A DNA stretch of 64,000 nucleotides, taken from contig NZ_CACSIK010000001.1 in assembly GCF_902705875.1 (NCBI RefSeq), positions 1,814,615 to 1,878,614 on the forward strand. The letters run 5' to 3'. The DNA comes from Zhongshania aliphaticivorans (lineage in GTDB: Bacteria > Pseudomonadota > Gammaproteobacteria > Pseudomonadales > Spongiibacteraceae). Under the pieces are notes generated by a model that saw nothing but the letters and a program-made list of their open reading frames with translations, searched no databases and was not told the origin of the DNA. The position numbers were made by a program, and so were the translations under genes. Below are positions 28,416 through 37,923 of the stretch, in pieces; position 1 is the first letter of the stretch, and each line of letters starts with the position of its first letter.

Positions 28416-30265
28416 GACACCACCACTTCGCGGAACATCCCCGCATCCATATGAAATAATAGGTGGCAATGCCACGCCCAGCGACCAAGGTCATTGGGGG
28501 TTGTTAAAAAGCTGATGCGTTGCGATGGCTGAACGGGAATGGTGTGGCGCCGAACTCGCAACTCTCCCTGGTCGGTTTCGAGTTCACTCCACATGCCGTG
28601 TAAATGCATTGGATGCGTCATCATGGTGTCATTTTGCAGAATAACTCTAACGCGCTCACCGTGTTTCAACGACACCGGTGTGCTTTTACCAAACTCCAAA
28701 CCGTCGAATGACCAGCTGTAGCGCTCCATATTGCCAGTGAGGTGTAGTTCAAGTTCCTTGGTTGGTGTGCGACGATCATCCAGCAGCCCGTTAATTGATT
28801 TCAGGTCGGCTAGGGTCAATACTCGTCGGCCGTTGTTACGTAAACCGATACCTGGATCATCAAGATTGGTGCGCGGTGTATCCACTCGCATATCGACAGA
28901 CGCGCCGTATTCACTACTGGCGTGGTTGACAGTGCTAGAGGGCTTGGCCAAAGGATTCTTTGGCTGGTGATTCATGGCGGAATGATCCATACCCTTCATT
29001 CCTGCCATGCCCTTCATACCGTCCATGCTGCCCATTCCCTGTATGCCCTTCATCGAGCCATGATTCATTCCTTCCATACCTTTCATGGAATCATGATTCA
29101 TGCCGGCCATGCTGCCCATTGCACCCATCATATCTGACATCGTCAGCCACTCTGCCGGATCAAGCGCAGGGACTGGCGCAGATAGACCTTGCTGCAATGC
29201 TAATGTGCCTCGGGTATAACCGGTGCGATCCATACTCTGGGCAAAGATGGTGTAGGCATCGTCTGCAGGTTCAACCAATACATCGTAGGTTTCGCCGGGG
29301 CCAAAGCGAAATTCATCGACGGAAACCGGTTCGACATCTTGGCCGTCGGCCTGAATGACCGTCAATTTTAAGCCGGGAATACGCACATCATAAAAGCTAT
29401 TGCTTGCCGCATTAATAAAGCGCAGGCGTATGCGTTGCCCTCTTTGGAACAGTCCCGTCCAATTACCATTAGGCGCTGTACCGTTCATGAGGAAGGTCAG
29501 CGTGGCCGCCGATAGATCGTTTAAGTCGGTGGGATTCATGCGCATCTGGTTCCACATCTGACGCTTTTCCAGTGCGCCCTGTAAACCGACCTTTGAAACA
29601 TCTTCGCTAAAGTCAAAGAAGGTGGGCTGATTGAAATTGTAGACATCGCTCTGCATTTTCAATTTACTGAAAGCGCGCATAGGATCTTCGTCAGTCCAAT
29701 CTGAAAGTTGCACCACATAATCCTGGTCAGAACGGTGTCTTTCGCCTGCTCTAGGCTCAATGATTAGTGCGCCATACATCCCCGTCATTTCTTGAAAACC
29801 GGAATGGCTGTGATACCAGTAGGTACCGCTTTGCTGTAGGGTAAATCGATACGTAAAGGTCTCGCCCGGCGCTATGCCTTTGAAACTGATGCCAGGCACG
29901 CCATCCATTTGGTAGGGTAGAAGAATGCCATGCCAGTGGATGGAGGTGGCAACTGCTAGGTGATTGGTGACGCGAATCGTCACTTCATCGCCTTCGCGCA
30001 GACGCAAAGTAGGAGCGGGTATGGAACCGTTGATCGTTGTTGCCATACGTGTCACGCCGGTAAAGTTGACGGGACTTTCGGCTATAACAAGATTGATTTC
30101 ACGCCCACTTAGAACAGGCGTTTGCCCCTGTGCCACTTTGCTGCTCATTGCTGCCTGTAACCAAGTGGGTGTTGCCGCCAGTACGCCGCCAGCCGCAAGG
30201 CCTTGCACAAAGCGACGGCGGTTTGGTTGCAAAGATCTTTTTTGTTGGGGAAGCCATTGGCTCAC
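28412..30265 (-). CDS. copA: periplasmic multicopper oxidase CopA
   Basis: Copper-resistance multicopper oxidase exported by the Tat pathway (RRRFVQGLAAGGVLAA). Copper ligands are visible in order: IHWHGILLPYQMDGVPG, YWYHSHSGFQ, then near the C terminus THPMHLHGMW and WHCHLLFHMDAGM. Between the domains lies a Met/His-rich insert (about residues 383-430, repeated GMNHDSMKGMEGMNHGSMKG units) that binds extra Cu(I). The protein is about 617 residues. A GTG at 30265 with AGG nine bases upstream is preferred over a TTG two codons earlier. It overlaps copB by four bases and diverges from copR across a 38-bp palindrome. It oxidises Cu(I) and limits periplasmic toxicity. Confidence 0.95.
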   Translation of the reverse strand: MSQWLPQQKRSLQPNRRRFVQGLAAGGVLAATPTWLQAAMSSKVAQGQTPVLSGREINLVIAESPVNFTGVTRMATTINGSIPAPTLRLREGDEVTIRVTNHLAVATSIHWHGILLPYQMDGVPGISFKGIAPGETFTYRFTLQQSGTYWYHSHSGFQEMTGMYGALIIEPRAGERHRSDQDYVVQLSDWTDEDPMRAFSKLKMQSDVYNFNQPTFFDFSEDVSKVGLQGALEKRQMWNQMRMNPTDLNDLSAATLTFLMNGTAPNGNWTGLFQRGQRIRLRFINAASNSFYDVRIPGLKLTVIQADGQDVEPVSVDEFRFGPGETYDVLVEPADDAYTIFAQSMDRTGYTRGTLALQQGLSAPVPALDPAEWLTMSDMMGAMGSMAGMNHDSMKGMEGMNHGSMKGIQGMGSMDGMKGMAGMKGMDHSAMNHQPKNPLAKPSSTVNHASSEYGASVDMRVDTPRTNLDDPGIGLRNNGRRVLTLADLKSINGLLDDRRTPTKELELHLTGNMERYSWSFDGLEFGKSTPVSLKHGERVRVILQNDTMMTHPMHLHGMWSELETDQGELRVRRHTIPVQPSQRISFLTTPNDLGRWAWHCHLLFHMDAGMFREVVVS

Positions 30266-30331
30266 GGGCAACTACCTCATACATTCAGTGATTTGTGTTC
30301 GTAATACTAGAGACCTACACCTGTCACTCGC

Positions 30332-30369
30332 ATGACTTAAAGATTACAAATCTGTAATCTTTAAGTCAT
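30332..30369. promoter_or_regulatory. 38-bp perfect palindrome, likely CopR box
   Basis: Arms of 17 bp (30332-30348 and 30353-30369) pair perfectly around AATC. The core ATTACAAATCTGTAAT agrees with the cop/cus box bound by CopR/CusR response regulators. It lies between divergent copA and copRS, so one site could drive both. The same DNA could also form a hairpin, but there is no T-run. Confidence 0.85.
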
Positions 30370-30440
30370 CTTTGTGTTGGAAGGCCTCATCCATAATGTT
30401 TATCAAACTGACTTAAGCCAAACGACGGAGCGACGCAATT

Positions 30441-31133
30441 TTGCGGATATTGGTAGTGGAAGATGAACTCAAGACCGGCGATTACTTGCGCCAGGGGCTT
30501 TCTGAGGCAGGATTTATGGTCACGCTGGCGCGTAACGGCCTCGATGGCCACCATCTTGCAATGACGGAAGTTTTTGACCTGATGGTGTTAGATGTCATGT
30601 TACCCGATGTTGATGGCTGGCGAATTATGCAGTCCCTTCGGGAAGCTGGTCGGCAAACTCCAGTACTTTTTCTTACCGCCCGAGATAGCGTAGAAGACCG
30701 GGTTAAAGGGCTTGAGCTTGGCGCAGATGATTATTTGGTTAAGCCATTTGCCTTTGCTGAGCTACTAGCTAGAGTTCGTACCTTGCTGCGCAGAAGTGTA
30801 GCGCCTGTGCTTTCAGATCAAATTACTGTTGCAGACCTCACCTTAGATCTTCCGCGCCGCCGCGCTAGCCGTGGAGGTAAAAAAATTAGTCTTAGCCACA
30901 AGGAATTCTGCCTGTTGGAGCTTTTAGCGCGTAGAGAGGGCGAGGTATTACCACGATCCCTGATAGCCTCCCAAGTTTGGGATATGAATTTTGATTCCGA
31001 TACAAACGTTATTGACGTTGCGATTCGCCGTCTGCGTGCCAAAATCGACGACGATTTCCCAGCAAAGTTGATTCACACTGTGCGTGGCATGGGCTACAAA
31101 CTGGAGATCGAAGACGATAATGAAGTGGCTTAG
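30441..31133 (+). CDS. copR: copper response regulator CopR/CusR
   Basis: OmpR-class response regulator of 230 residues. The receiver domain shows the acidic pair (VVEDE), phosphoacceptor Asp in [16 protein letters not shown] (about residue 52), LTA (about 80) and the Lys in [11 protein letters not shown] (about 102). The winged-helix output domain ends [17 protein letters not shown]...[10 protein letters not shown], as in CusR/CopR. The start appears to be TTG, with GGAG upstream; no ATG gives a proper receiver N terminus. It overlaps copS by 14 bases and diverges from copA. Confidence 0.93.
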   Translation: MRILVVEDELKTGDYLRQGLSEAGFMVTLARNGLDGHHLAMTEVFDLMVLDVMLPDVDGWRIMQSLREAGRQTPVLFLTARDSVEDRVKGLELGADDYLVKPFAFAELLARVRTLLRRSVAPVLSDQITVADLTLDLPRRRASRGGKKISLSHKEFCLLELLARREGEVLPRSLIASQVWDMNFDSDTNVIDVAIRRLRAKIDDDFPAKLIHTVRGMGYKLEIEDDNEVA

Positions 31134-32541
31134 TCGAGTTAAGCGTCGCCCGTTATCGCTAACAACAAGAGTGATGGTCTTCGTTGCCCTTGCCATCGGC
31201 CTAAGCCTACTGATGACTGCACACCTTGTTCAACAAGCCGTAAAACGTCACTTTGCTGAGCAGGATGCCGATGAGCTCATTGTTATTACTCAGGCCGTGG
31301 AACGGGCGTTACGGGCAGGCGCAGACGACATCCCGCGGCTACCTGAAGTGCTATCCCACGCGGTTTCAGGACATCATGGCGTATATTTCCAAGTTTGGAG
31401 CCCAGACGGACAACTCATCTACGGGCCGAGTGATGACGAACTGCTCACGCCAGTGACTCTCTATACGCCCGTCTCCCGTATTTTAGCAGCTAATTTACAT
31501 AGCTGGGGCGCAGGGGGAAATGCTTACCGAGGTGCCATTACCCAAACTCTAATTAGTGGACGTAATTATCGTATTGTCGCGGCCATGGATATGAACTTCC
31601 ATATCCTCTTTCTCGATAATTTTAGGCGCAGCCTGTGGCTTATTATGACTTTAGCTGGCGTCGTCACGTTGTTGGCCGCTTGGTTTGGCGTACATCAGGG
31701 GCATGCGCCGCTGCGCGGCTTAAGCGACACTATGCGCGATGTCCAAGCCGATCGCCTGCATGTGCGAATAGACCCAAATATTGTACCGGGTGAGCTGCGA
31801 GGGCTTGTTGACTCATTCAATTACATGATCGGTCGTTTGGAAGACAGCTTTGCTCGACTTTCGCACTTTTCTGCTGATATCGCCCACGAACTGCGTACAC
31901 CCTTAACAAATTCCATTACCCAAACCCAAGTGGCGCTTAATCGGGCCAGAAGCTTGGAGGAATACCAAGAGTTACTATACTCAAATTTAGAAGAACAGGA
32001 ACGCTTAGCGAAAATGGTCAACGACATGCTGTGGTTGGCTCAAAGCGAACACGGTTTACGTAATCCAGTACGTGAGTGGCTGGATCTCGGGCATGAAGTG
32101 CGGGAGTTATTTGACTTTTTTGAGGCTTTGGCAGAGGAGAAACAGATTGTTCTGGCTTTAGACGGAAGCACACCCATGCTGAGTGGCGATCGGGCTATGT
32201 TGAGGCGCGCCATATCTAATTTGCTATCAAATGCATTGCGATATACACCGGCCGGGCAAACAATTAACGTGAAACTAAAAAAAACAGATGATGCATGGGT
32301 AGAGCTCCGTGTTGAAAACCCCGGTTTAAAGATCCCCTCAGAACATCTACCAAAAATATTTGATCGATTCTATCGCGTTGATCCTTCGCGTCAGCGTCTT
32401 AGTGAGGGAACTGGTTTAGGGTTAGCTATTACCAAATCGATTATTGAAGCGCATTGCGGTTACATCGAGGCATTTTCCGATGACGTTGCGACTTGCTTCT
32501 CAATTCGATTGCCCCTAGTTACTGCAGGCATTGGCGCCTAA
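31120..32541 (+). CDS. copS: copper sensor histidine kinase CopS/CusS
   Basis: A 473-residue inner-membrane sensor kinase. TM1 (about 20-40) and TM2 (about 170-190, [20 protein letters not shown]) flank a periplasmic sensor domain. A HAMP linker ([18 protein letters not shown]) leads to the H-box [15 protein letters not shown] (phospho-His near 250) and the ATPase domain with N box [15 protein letters not shown], and G boxes DRFYRVD and [12 protein letters not shown]. The ATG inside the end of copR is chosen; the frame upstream of it is copR sequence read in another phase. CusS-type periplasmic Cu(I)/Ag(I) sensing is inferred from context. Confidence 0.93.
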   Translation: MKWLSRVKRRPLSLTTRVMVFVALAIGLSLLMTAHLVQQAVKRHFAEQDADELIVITQAVERALRAGADDIPRLPEVLSHAVSGHHGVYFQVWSPDGQLIYGPSDDELLTPVTLYTPVSRILAANLHSWGAGGNAYRGAITQTLISGRNYRIVAAMDMNFHILFLDNFRRSLWLIMTLAGVVTLLAAWFGVHQGHAPLRGLSDTMRDVQADRLHVRIDPNIVPGELRGLVDSFNYMIGRLEDSFARLSHFSADIAHELRTPLTNSITQTQVALNRARSLEEYQELLYSNLEEQERLAKMVNDMLWLAQSEHGLRNPVREWLDLGHEVRELFDFFEALAEEKQIVLALDGSTPMLSGDRAMLRRAISNLLSNALRYTPAGQTINVKLKKTDDAWVELRVENPGLKIPSEHLPKIFDRFYRVDPSRQRLSEGTGLGLAITKSIIEAHCGYIEAFSDDVATCFSIRLPLVTAGIGA

Positions 32542-32746
32542 GTCTCACGTAATCCTGACGGCGCCCGTCCAAATCGACCGCGCACCACACTAGTTGGCAT
32601 CCAGTACGATTTTTAATATCAGCCTCCGATAATAACTCCCGAGTAATAACCTGCATCTGAAAAGTCCGCAGATGCTTGGTACTGTAATAAGGGTTAGTAG
32701 CTATATATTTAGCAATGCCGTGAGATAATTACTGCGGGACGGCGGT

Positions 32747-33604
32747 TCAGTGAAGGCGCTTGAACGGTGCTAGCATTTGTGGAATATAAGCTACGGGATA
32801 ATCCGGCGCGGTTCCGATGCCCAGATCTTCTGAACGGATAACTCTCTCTTTGTCATAGTACGCAGTGCCTAAGAGATGATCCGTTAACGTTGTGAATAGA
32901 CCGAAGTTGACATCGCCTTCTTTTGCCGTATTCAGGTGGTGGAAGCGATGAACTTGATTGATAGCTAGAACAGATCTGAGCGGCCCTGCGAAATAGGCAA
33001 CATTGGAATGTTGCAGTAACAGCTGAATAACCACCGCAACAACCAGCAGCAGTAAGACTTCTTGTGGAGCGCCCATCAAGAGTAGCGGGGCAGTACCTGC
33101 AAGGGTTTCAATGGTTTGATGCAAGGGGTGTTTCATAAGACCGTTAAACCCATACATACGTTTCACACTATGATGTACTGCATGTAGCTGCCACAGCGCT
33201 CTGTACCTATGACTGGCGTAATGTGCCAGTGTAATGCCTATATCGGCGATGATCACCGCCAACAACACTTGCAGCCACAGCGGTGCGTAGGAGGGCCAAA
33301 TTGAATTAAATGGGATAAAACTAGCAATGATTGGGATACTTAGTACGCCGACAATACTCAGTGATTCATTGACTAAAGCATGAATAACATCACGCCCCGA
33401 GTCTGCTTGAGGCTTGTTGAATTCGGGACTGAATGGCATCCATTGTTCAATTAAGAACGACACCGCGATGAGTAAGCCGACCCATGCCGCCAAGGCTAAT
33501 TTTGAATAATTTTGTTCTGCCATATAAATAGCGATGCCATTTCCTACGATCAGAAAGAAAGGCAAGTACAGGACTTTGACAAACATTTCCAATGTGCTTT
33601 TCAT
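32747..33604 (-). CDS. sterol desaturase/fatty-acid hydroxylase family membrane protein
   Basis: A 285-residue integral membrane di-iron oxygenase of the sterol desaturase superfamily. Histidine boxes are visible as AHYASH (HxxxH), LHAVHHS (HxxHH), HPLHQTIE and VHRFHHLN (HxxHH). Several hydrophobic segments surround them. The ATG at 33604 has GGAAG nine bases upstream; a TTG two codons earlier is less likely. The paired AraC gene 72 bp upstream on the same strand may regulate it. The substrate (lipid, sterol-like or carotenoid) is unknown. No metal role is evident, so it may be cargo or a membrane-lipid modifier. Confidence 0.85.
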   Translation of the reverse strand: MKSTLEMFVKVLYLPFFLIVGNGIAIYMAEQNYSKLALAAWVGLLIAVSFLIEQWMPFSPEFNKPQADSGRDVIHALVNESLSIVGVLSIPIIASFIPFNSIWPSYAPLWLQVLLAVIIADIGITLAHYASHRYRALWQLHAVHHSVKRMYGFNGLMKHPLHQTIETLAGTAPLLLMGAPQEVLLLLVVAVVIQLLLQHSNVAYFAGPLRSVLAINQVHRFHHLNTAKEGDVNFGLFTTLTDHLLGTAYYDKERVIRSEDLGIGTAPDYPVAYIPQMLAPFKRLH

Positions 33605-33675
33605 ATGCAAAAGCTTCCATAGCTACAGAGTGCTTAGTTTGTCATTTTTCAATGGTGGCACATTGAACGAAAAAG

Positions 33676-34431
33676 CTATTTTTGTAACAGCAGTTGCTTA
33701 ATGGTTGTAGCGCTTACGCCAAATGCCTGCGTAACAGCTCGGCAGAAGTGGGCCTGATCAGAAAAACCAGATAAAAGTGCTGCATCGGTGAGAGGCATTC
33801 GCCGCGATAGTTCAAATCCGACCAGCAGTTTAAGCCACTTCCTGTAACTGCGTAATGGCATGCCTGTTTGCTCTGTAAACCAATGAGAGAACCTGCTGGG
33901 TGAGAGATGTAGCAAACTCGATAAGGTTTTCTGCGTAGTATTGTTGCCGCTACTAATATCATCTTTAAGTGCTGCCAAAATGACATTCAATCGCTCGTCT
34001 GGAGTGTCACTGAATTGACAGCGACATTGCTTGTCGAAGCTAATCAACGCTGCGTGGAGGTTTTTTACTTTGGCAAAGCGCGTTACATACTCGGATGAAA
34101 TTTCTTCATTCAGCAAGGATATAGACCATTCCTCTACGGCTATCTGCGGTAGAAGTGTTTTACAAAAATCATGTGTTGGGTCAATATAGATGCATAATAC
34201 ATGTGCGGTTTCTAGTTGATGAATGGTACCCGCAGGTATCCATAGCCCGCGTTCGAAATATCGTGTTTTGTCAGATCGAAGCGCTATTGGTTCTTCTAGG
34301 CCAATAGCGATTTGATGAGCCCAATGCCGGTGAGGTTTGTTGTCGCCCGAGGCGCCAAGAAATACCCCCATGCCTGCAGTTATGGCCGCCGACCCTAGCC
34401 AAGGCTGTGATAATAATTGATTTTGATGCAT
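33676..34431 (-). CDS. AraC-family transcriptional regulator
   Basis: A 251-residue regulator. The N-terminal part is a cupin-like sensor (KPHRHWAHQIAIGLEEPI, then GLWIPAGTIHQLETAHVLCIYIDP), and the C-terminal ~100 residues hold two helix-turn-helix units: TLSSLLHLSPSRFSHWFTEQTGMPLRSYRKWLKL and MPLTDAALLSGFSDQAHFCRAVTQAFGVSATTIKQL. This is the ordinary AraC/XylS arrangement. It precedes the sterol-desaturase-like gene in the same direction, so local regulation is likely. The effector cannot be inferred. Confidence 0.9.
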   Translation of the reverse strand: MHQNQLLSQPWLGSAAITAGMGVFLGASGDNKPHRHWAHQIAIGLEEPIALRSDKTRYFERGLWIPAGTIHQLETAHVLCIYIDPTHDFCKTLLPQIAVEEWSISLLNEEISSEYVTRFAKVKNLHAALISFDKQCRCQFSDTPDERLNVILAALKDDISSGNNTTQKTLSSLLHLSPSRFSHWFTEQTGMPLRSYRKWLKLLVGFELSRRMPLTDAALLSGFSDQAHFCRAVTQAFGVSATTIKQLLLQK

Positions 34432-34737
34432 TTTTTCGAGTCCTCAGGAACTATCTTGGATCAACTATTTCGCTTTGCCATATAATATAAAGTCGTTAAG
34501 GAGATGTGAGCCTTAATATATCTAAACGCTAGCATGCGCCTTTTCCAGAAAAATTCTAATGGATCAGCAAACCTGAAAATTTGAAACTCCCCCCAATTCA
34601 ATTACGCTCGCCGACTGTAAATTGAAATTCACCTAGGCTCCATTGTAATACGACGCGATATTTCGGAGGGAGACTTGCTGCGAATTTATAATAATGCCGG
34701 GTAGCCTTAGCTACCCGGCCATCGCTAAGCAGTAGTT
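34432..34737. other. 306-bp intergenic region between AraC regulator and cusA
   Basis: It contains a hairpin next to the end of cusA (separate entry) and AT-rich DNA in front of the AraC gene (ATATAATATAAAG near 34483-34495), probably its promoter region. I see no gene here. Confidence 0.6.
34696..34719 (-). terminator. hairpin downstream of cusA, probable terminator
   Basis: A perfect 10-bp stem, GCCGGGTAGC paired with GCTACCCGGC around CTTA, lies 19 bp after the cusA stop. On the minus strand it is followed by ATTATTATAAATT, AT-rich but without a long T-run, so termination may be weak. Confidence 0.6.
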
Positions 34738-37700
34738 TTATGAGGATTTGATTGCCGGTGCTACATTTTTAGAGCGTTGCTTCCAGATCACGAACAATGC
34801 CGGAAACACCACTAGAACCATAATGAGCGAGGTCACAACCCCGCCCAGCATTGGCGCAGCGACCCGTTTCATTAGATCGGCGCCGCTGCCATTGCTTAGC
34901 ATGATCGGTACTAAGCCCAAAATTAATGCGAGTCCAGTCATTAATTTTGGGCGTAGTCGTTTGGCTGCACCGTCGACTACTGCCTCAGTAAGGTCATTAA
35001 AGGAGTTGAGTAGGCCGTCATCACGACGTTGTCGCCAAGATATATCTAAATACAGCATCATCAGTAGACCAAGCTCTACCGCTAAACCGGCCACGGCAAT
35101 CATGCCCACGGCCACGGCGACTGATATCTTGTATTCGAGCATCCACAAAAACCACAAGCTACCAACCAGAGAAAAGGGCAGTGCGAGCATGACAATCAGT
35201 GTTTCGATTAGCGATTTTCGATGAAAGTACAGCATCATAAAAATCAGCCCTAGGGTCATCGGTACGAGAATTTCTAGACGCGATTTTGCACGCTCGTAAT
35301 TTTCGAACTGCCCAGCCCAGGCGAGGCGATAACCAGTGGGGATGTCGACATTTTCAGCGACCACTTTTTTGGCTAGCACGACGTAGTCCGGAATGCCGAT
35401 ATTGTCGGCAACGTCGACAAAAACAAAGCCGACTAACTGACCGTCTTCATTGCGAATCATTGGCGGACCTTTGCGGTAGTGTAGTTTCGCAACTTGGCTT
35501 ATCGGGATTTGGCTGCCATGGCTGGTTGTGACGTAAGTACGCTCTAAAGCAGCTATCGAGTCGCGATAGTCACGGTTATAACGCATTAAAATATTGTATC
35601 GCTCACGTCCTTCAACCGTTTGCGAAACCACCTTGCCCCCAATGGCCATCTCAATAACATCTTGAATATCAGCAACATTTAATCCGTACCTCGACGCAGC
35701 GTCTCGGTCAATATCAAAATCTAAGAAGTAACCACCCGTGGTGCGCTCGGCAAATGCGCTTCGTGTAAAGTCGCTGGTACGGCTATCACTTTGAAGTGCA
35801 CGTTCGATCGCGGTCGCGGTGCTTTCAATCGTCGCGAGATCCGGCCCAAACACTTTTATGCCCAATGCCGAGCGAATCCCTGTAGCGAGCATTTGTGTGC
35901 GCGTCTGAATGGGCATCCACCAAATATTGGGCATGCCGGGGAATCGTAACTTTTGATCCATCTCGGCGATTAAGCTATCCCAGTCCATTCCTTCACGCCA
36001 TTCGCTTTTCGGCTTGAGGGTGATATTGGTTTCAATCATCGATAGTGGTGCGGAGTCAGTAGCACTCGTTGAGCGACCAATTTTTCCAAACACCGTTTTT
36101 ACTTCCGGGAAGGTCATTAGTTCTCGGTTCATTGTGTGGAGCGTCTTTTGAGCTTCACTAATCGACATTCCCGGTAGGGCTGTGGGCATATACAAAATAC
36201 TACCCTCATTCAATGGCGGCATAAATTCACTACCAAGTCCACGGAAGGGGATGATCGCAGACAGCAGCACAAGAACGCTGACACCCACCACCAGCCAGCG
36301 ACTATCTACCACCCAGCGGACCACGGGTGCATATAGCGCAATCAAAATTCGATTTAACCAACTGTGTTCGCCGCGAATACGCCCGCGAATAAGTAAAACT
36401 GCTAGAGCGGGTATCAGAGTAACGGACAGCAGGGCTGCAAAAAACATGGCGTAGGTTTTGGTGTAAGCCAATGGTTTAAAAAGCCGTCCTTCACTGCCTT
36501 CAAGGGCAAACACCGGCAAAAATGACACGGCAATAATTAATAATGCGAAGAAAATGGATGGCCCCACTTCTTGCATCGCGGCAATAATGACGTCTGTGCG
36601 GCTCTGAGAGCTATCAGTTTGCTCTCGCCATAATGCGAGGCGGCGGTGTATGTTTTCTACAATGGCTATCGCCGCATCGACCATAGCGCCAATAGCAACC
36701 GCAATTCCGCCGAGTGACATGATATTGGCAGTTAATCCTTGGTAATACATAGGAATAAACGCTAATAATATGGCGATAGGCAGGGTGATGATAGCGACTA
36801 GCGCCGAGCGCAGATGCAGCAAAAACACAATTATAACGAGCGAGACGATGAGGATCTCTTCACTTAACGTTCGGCTTAAGGTGTCGATAGACCGTTCAAT
36901 CAGGCCGGAGCGGTCATACACAGGAATAATTTCAACTCCCTTAGGTAAGGATGTCTTAACCTCCTCCAAGCGAGCTTTAACTCGATTTATGACGTCTAAG
37001 GCATTTTCGCCAAAGCGCATTACCACAATGCCGCCAACAGCTAAGCCTTCGCCATTAAGCTCGGCACTGCCGCGCTGCATTGCGGGCCCTAGTGACACGG
37101 TCGCAATGTCAGACACCTTTACAGGAATACCATCGCCGGTTGTGCTTAGCACCACGCTTTCTAGATCCGCCGTTGAGGTGATGTAGCCTCTACCGCGAAT
37201 AAAATGCTCGTGACCTGATATTTCTAGAACCCTGCCACCCACATCATTATTTGAGCGTCGTAGTGCAGCGGCGACTTTTTGTAGCGGAATGTTATAGGCG
37301 GCCAAACGGTCAGGGTCGATATTAACCTGATATTCTTTTTCATATCCGCCAACGGATGCCACTTCCGCAACACCTTGTACCGCCTCCAGCGCATAGCGTA
37401 AATTGAAGTCTTGCAGACTGCGCAATTCTGAGAGGCTTGTGTTACCCGTTTTGTCACTAAGAGCATATTGATAGACCCAACCAACACCGGTCGCATCCGG
37501 CCCTAAGGTCGGGGTAACGCCATCAGGCAAATTTGCACTGGCGCTATTGAGGTATTCCAATACACGCGAACGCGCCCAATAAATATCAGTGCCGTCTTCA
37601 AAGATGACGTAGACAAACGATAGCCCCATAAAACTTTGACCGCGCACAAATTTCACTTCAGGTGCTGCGAGCAGAGTAGTGCTTAACGGGTAGGTGATTT

Positions 37701-37923
37701 GATCTTCCACTAAATCGGGACTGCGACCCGGCCAGTCGGTAAAAACAATGACTTGGGTGTCTGACATATCTGGAATGGCGTCGAGCGGCGCGGCCATGAG
37801 AGATCGCCAACCCCAGAGTGATGCTCCCACACACAGCAGTATTGTGAGTAGCCAGTTACGGGCACAAAAGCTAATTAGCGACGCAAGAAAGCCTGGGGGA
37901 TGATTGCTTTGAGGATTTACCAT
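34738..37923 (-). CDS. cusA: CusA-type copper/silver RND efflux pump
   Basis: Inner-membrane proton-driven Cu(I)/Ag(I) pump, 1061 residues. TM4 carries GGIAVAIGAMVDAAIAIVEN near residue 405, the HME-4 (monovalent Cu/Ag) signature that separates it from the two CzcA proteins in the window. NIWWMPIQTRTQMLATGIRS near 690 contains the methionine equivalent to a copper-site Met of E. coli CusA. The twelve-TM RND pattern is complete. It overlaps cusB by seven bases and ends the minus-strand cus operon, followed by a hairpin. Cuprous and silver export from periplasm and cytosol is known for the family. Confidence 0.95.
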   Translation of the reverse strand: MVNPQSNHPPGFLASLISFCARNWLLTILLCVGASLWGWRSLMAAPLDAIPDMSDTQVIVFTDWPGRSPDLVEDQITYPLSTTLLAAPEVKFVRGQSFMGLSFVYVIFEDGTDIYWARSRVLEYLNSASANLPDGVTPTLGPDATGVGWVYQYALSDKTGNTSLSELRSLQDFNLRYALEAVQGVAEVASVGGYEKEYQVNIDPDRLAAYNIPLQKVAAALRRSNNDVGGRVLEISGHEHFIRGRGYITSTADLESVVLSTTGDGIPVKVSDIATVSLGPAMQRGSAELNGEGLAVGGIVVMRFGENALDVINRVKARLEEVKTSLPKGVEIIPVYDRSGLIERSIDTLSRTLSEEILIVSLVIIVFLLHLRSALVAIITLPIAILLAFIPMYYQGLTANIMSLGGIAVAIGAMVDAAIAIVENIHRRLALWREQTDSSQSRTDVIIAAMQEVGPSIFFALLIIAVSFLPVFALEGSEGRLFKPLAYTKTYAMFFAALLSVTLIPALAVLLIRGRIRGEHSWLNRILIALYAPVVRWVVDSRWLVVGVSVLVLLSAIIPFRGLGSEFMPPLNEGSILYMPTALPGMSISEAQKTLHTMNRELMTFPEVKTVFGKIGRSTSATDSAPLSMIETNITLKPKSEWREGMDWDSLIAEMDQKLRFPGMPNIWWMPIQTRTQMLATGIRSALGIKVFGPDLATIESTATAIERALQSDSRTSDFTRSAFAERTTGGYFLDFDIDRDAASRYGLNVADIQDVIEMAIGGKVVSQTVEGRERYNILMRYNRDYRDSIAALERTYVTTSHGSQIPISQVAKLHYRKGPPMIRNEDGQLVGFVFVDVADNIGIPDYVVLAKKVVAENVDIPTGYRLAWAGQFENYERAKSRLEILVPMTLGLIFMMLYFHRKSLIETLIVMLALPFSLVGSLWFLWMLEYKISVAVAVGMIAVAGLAVELGLLMMLYLDISWRQRRDDGLLNSFNDLTEAVVDGAAKRLRPKLMTGLALILGLVPIMLSNGSGADLMKRVAAPMLGGVVTSLIMVLVVFPALFVIWKQRSKNVAPAIKSS

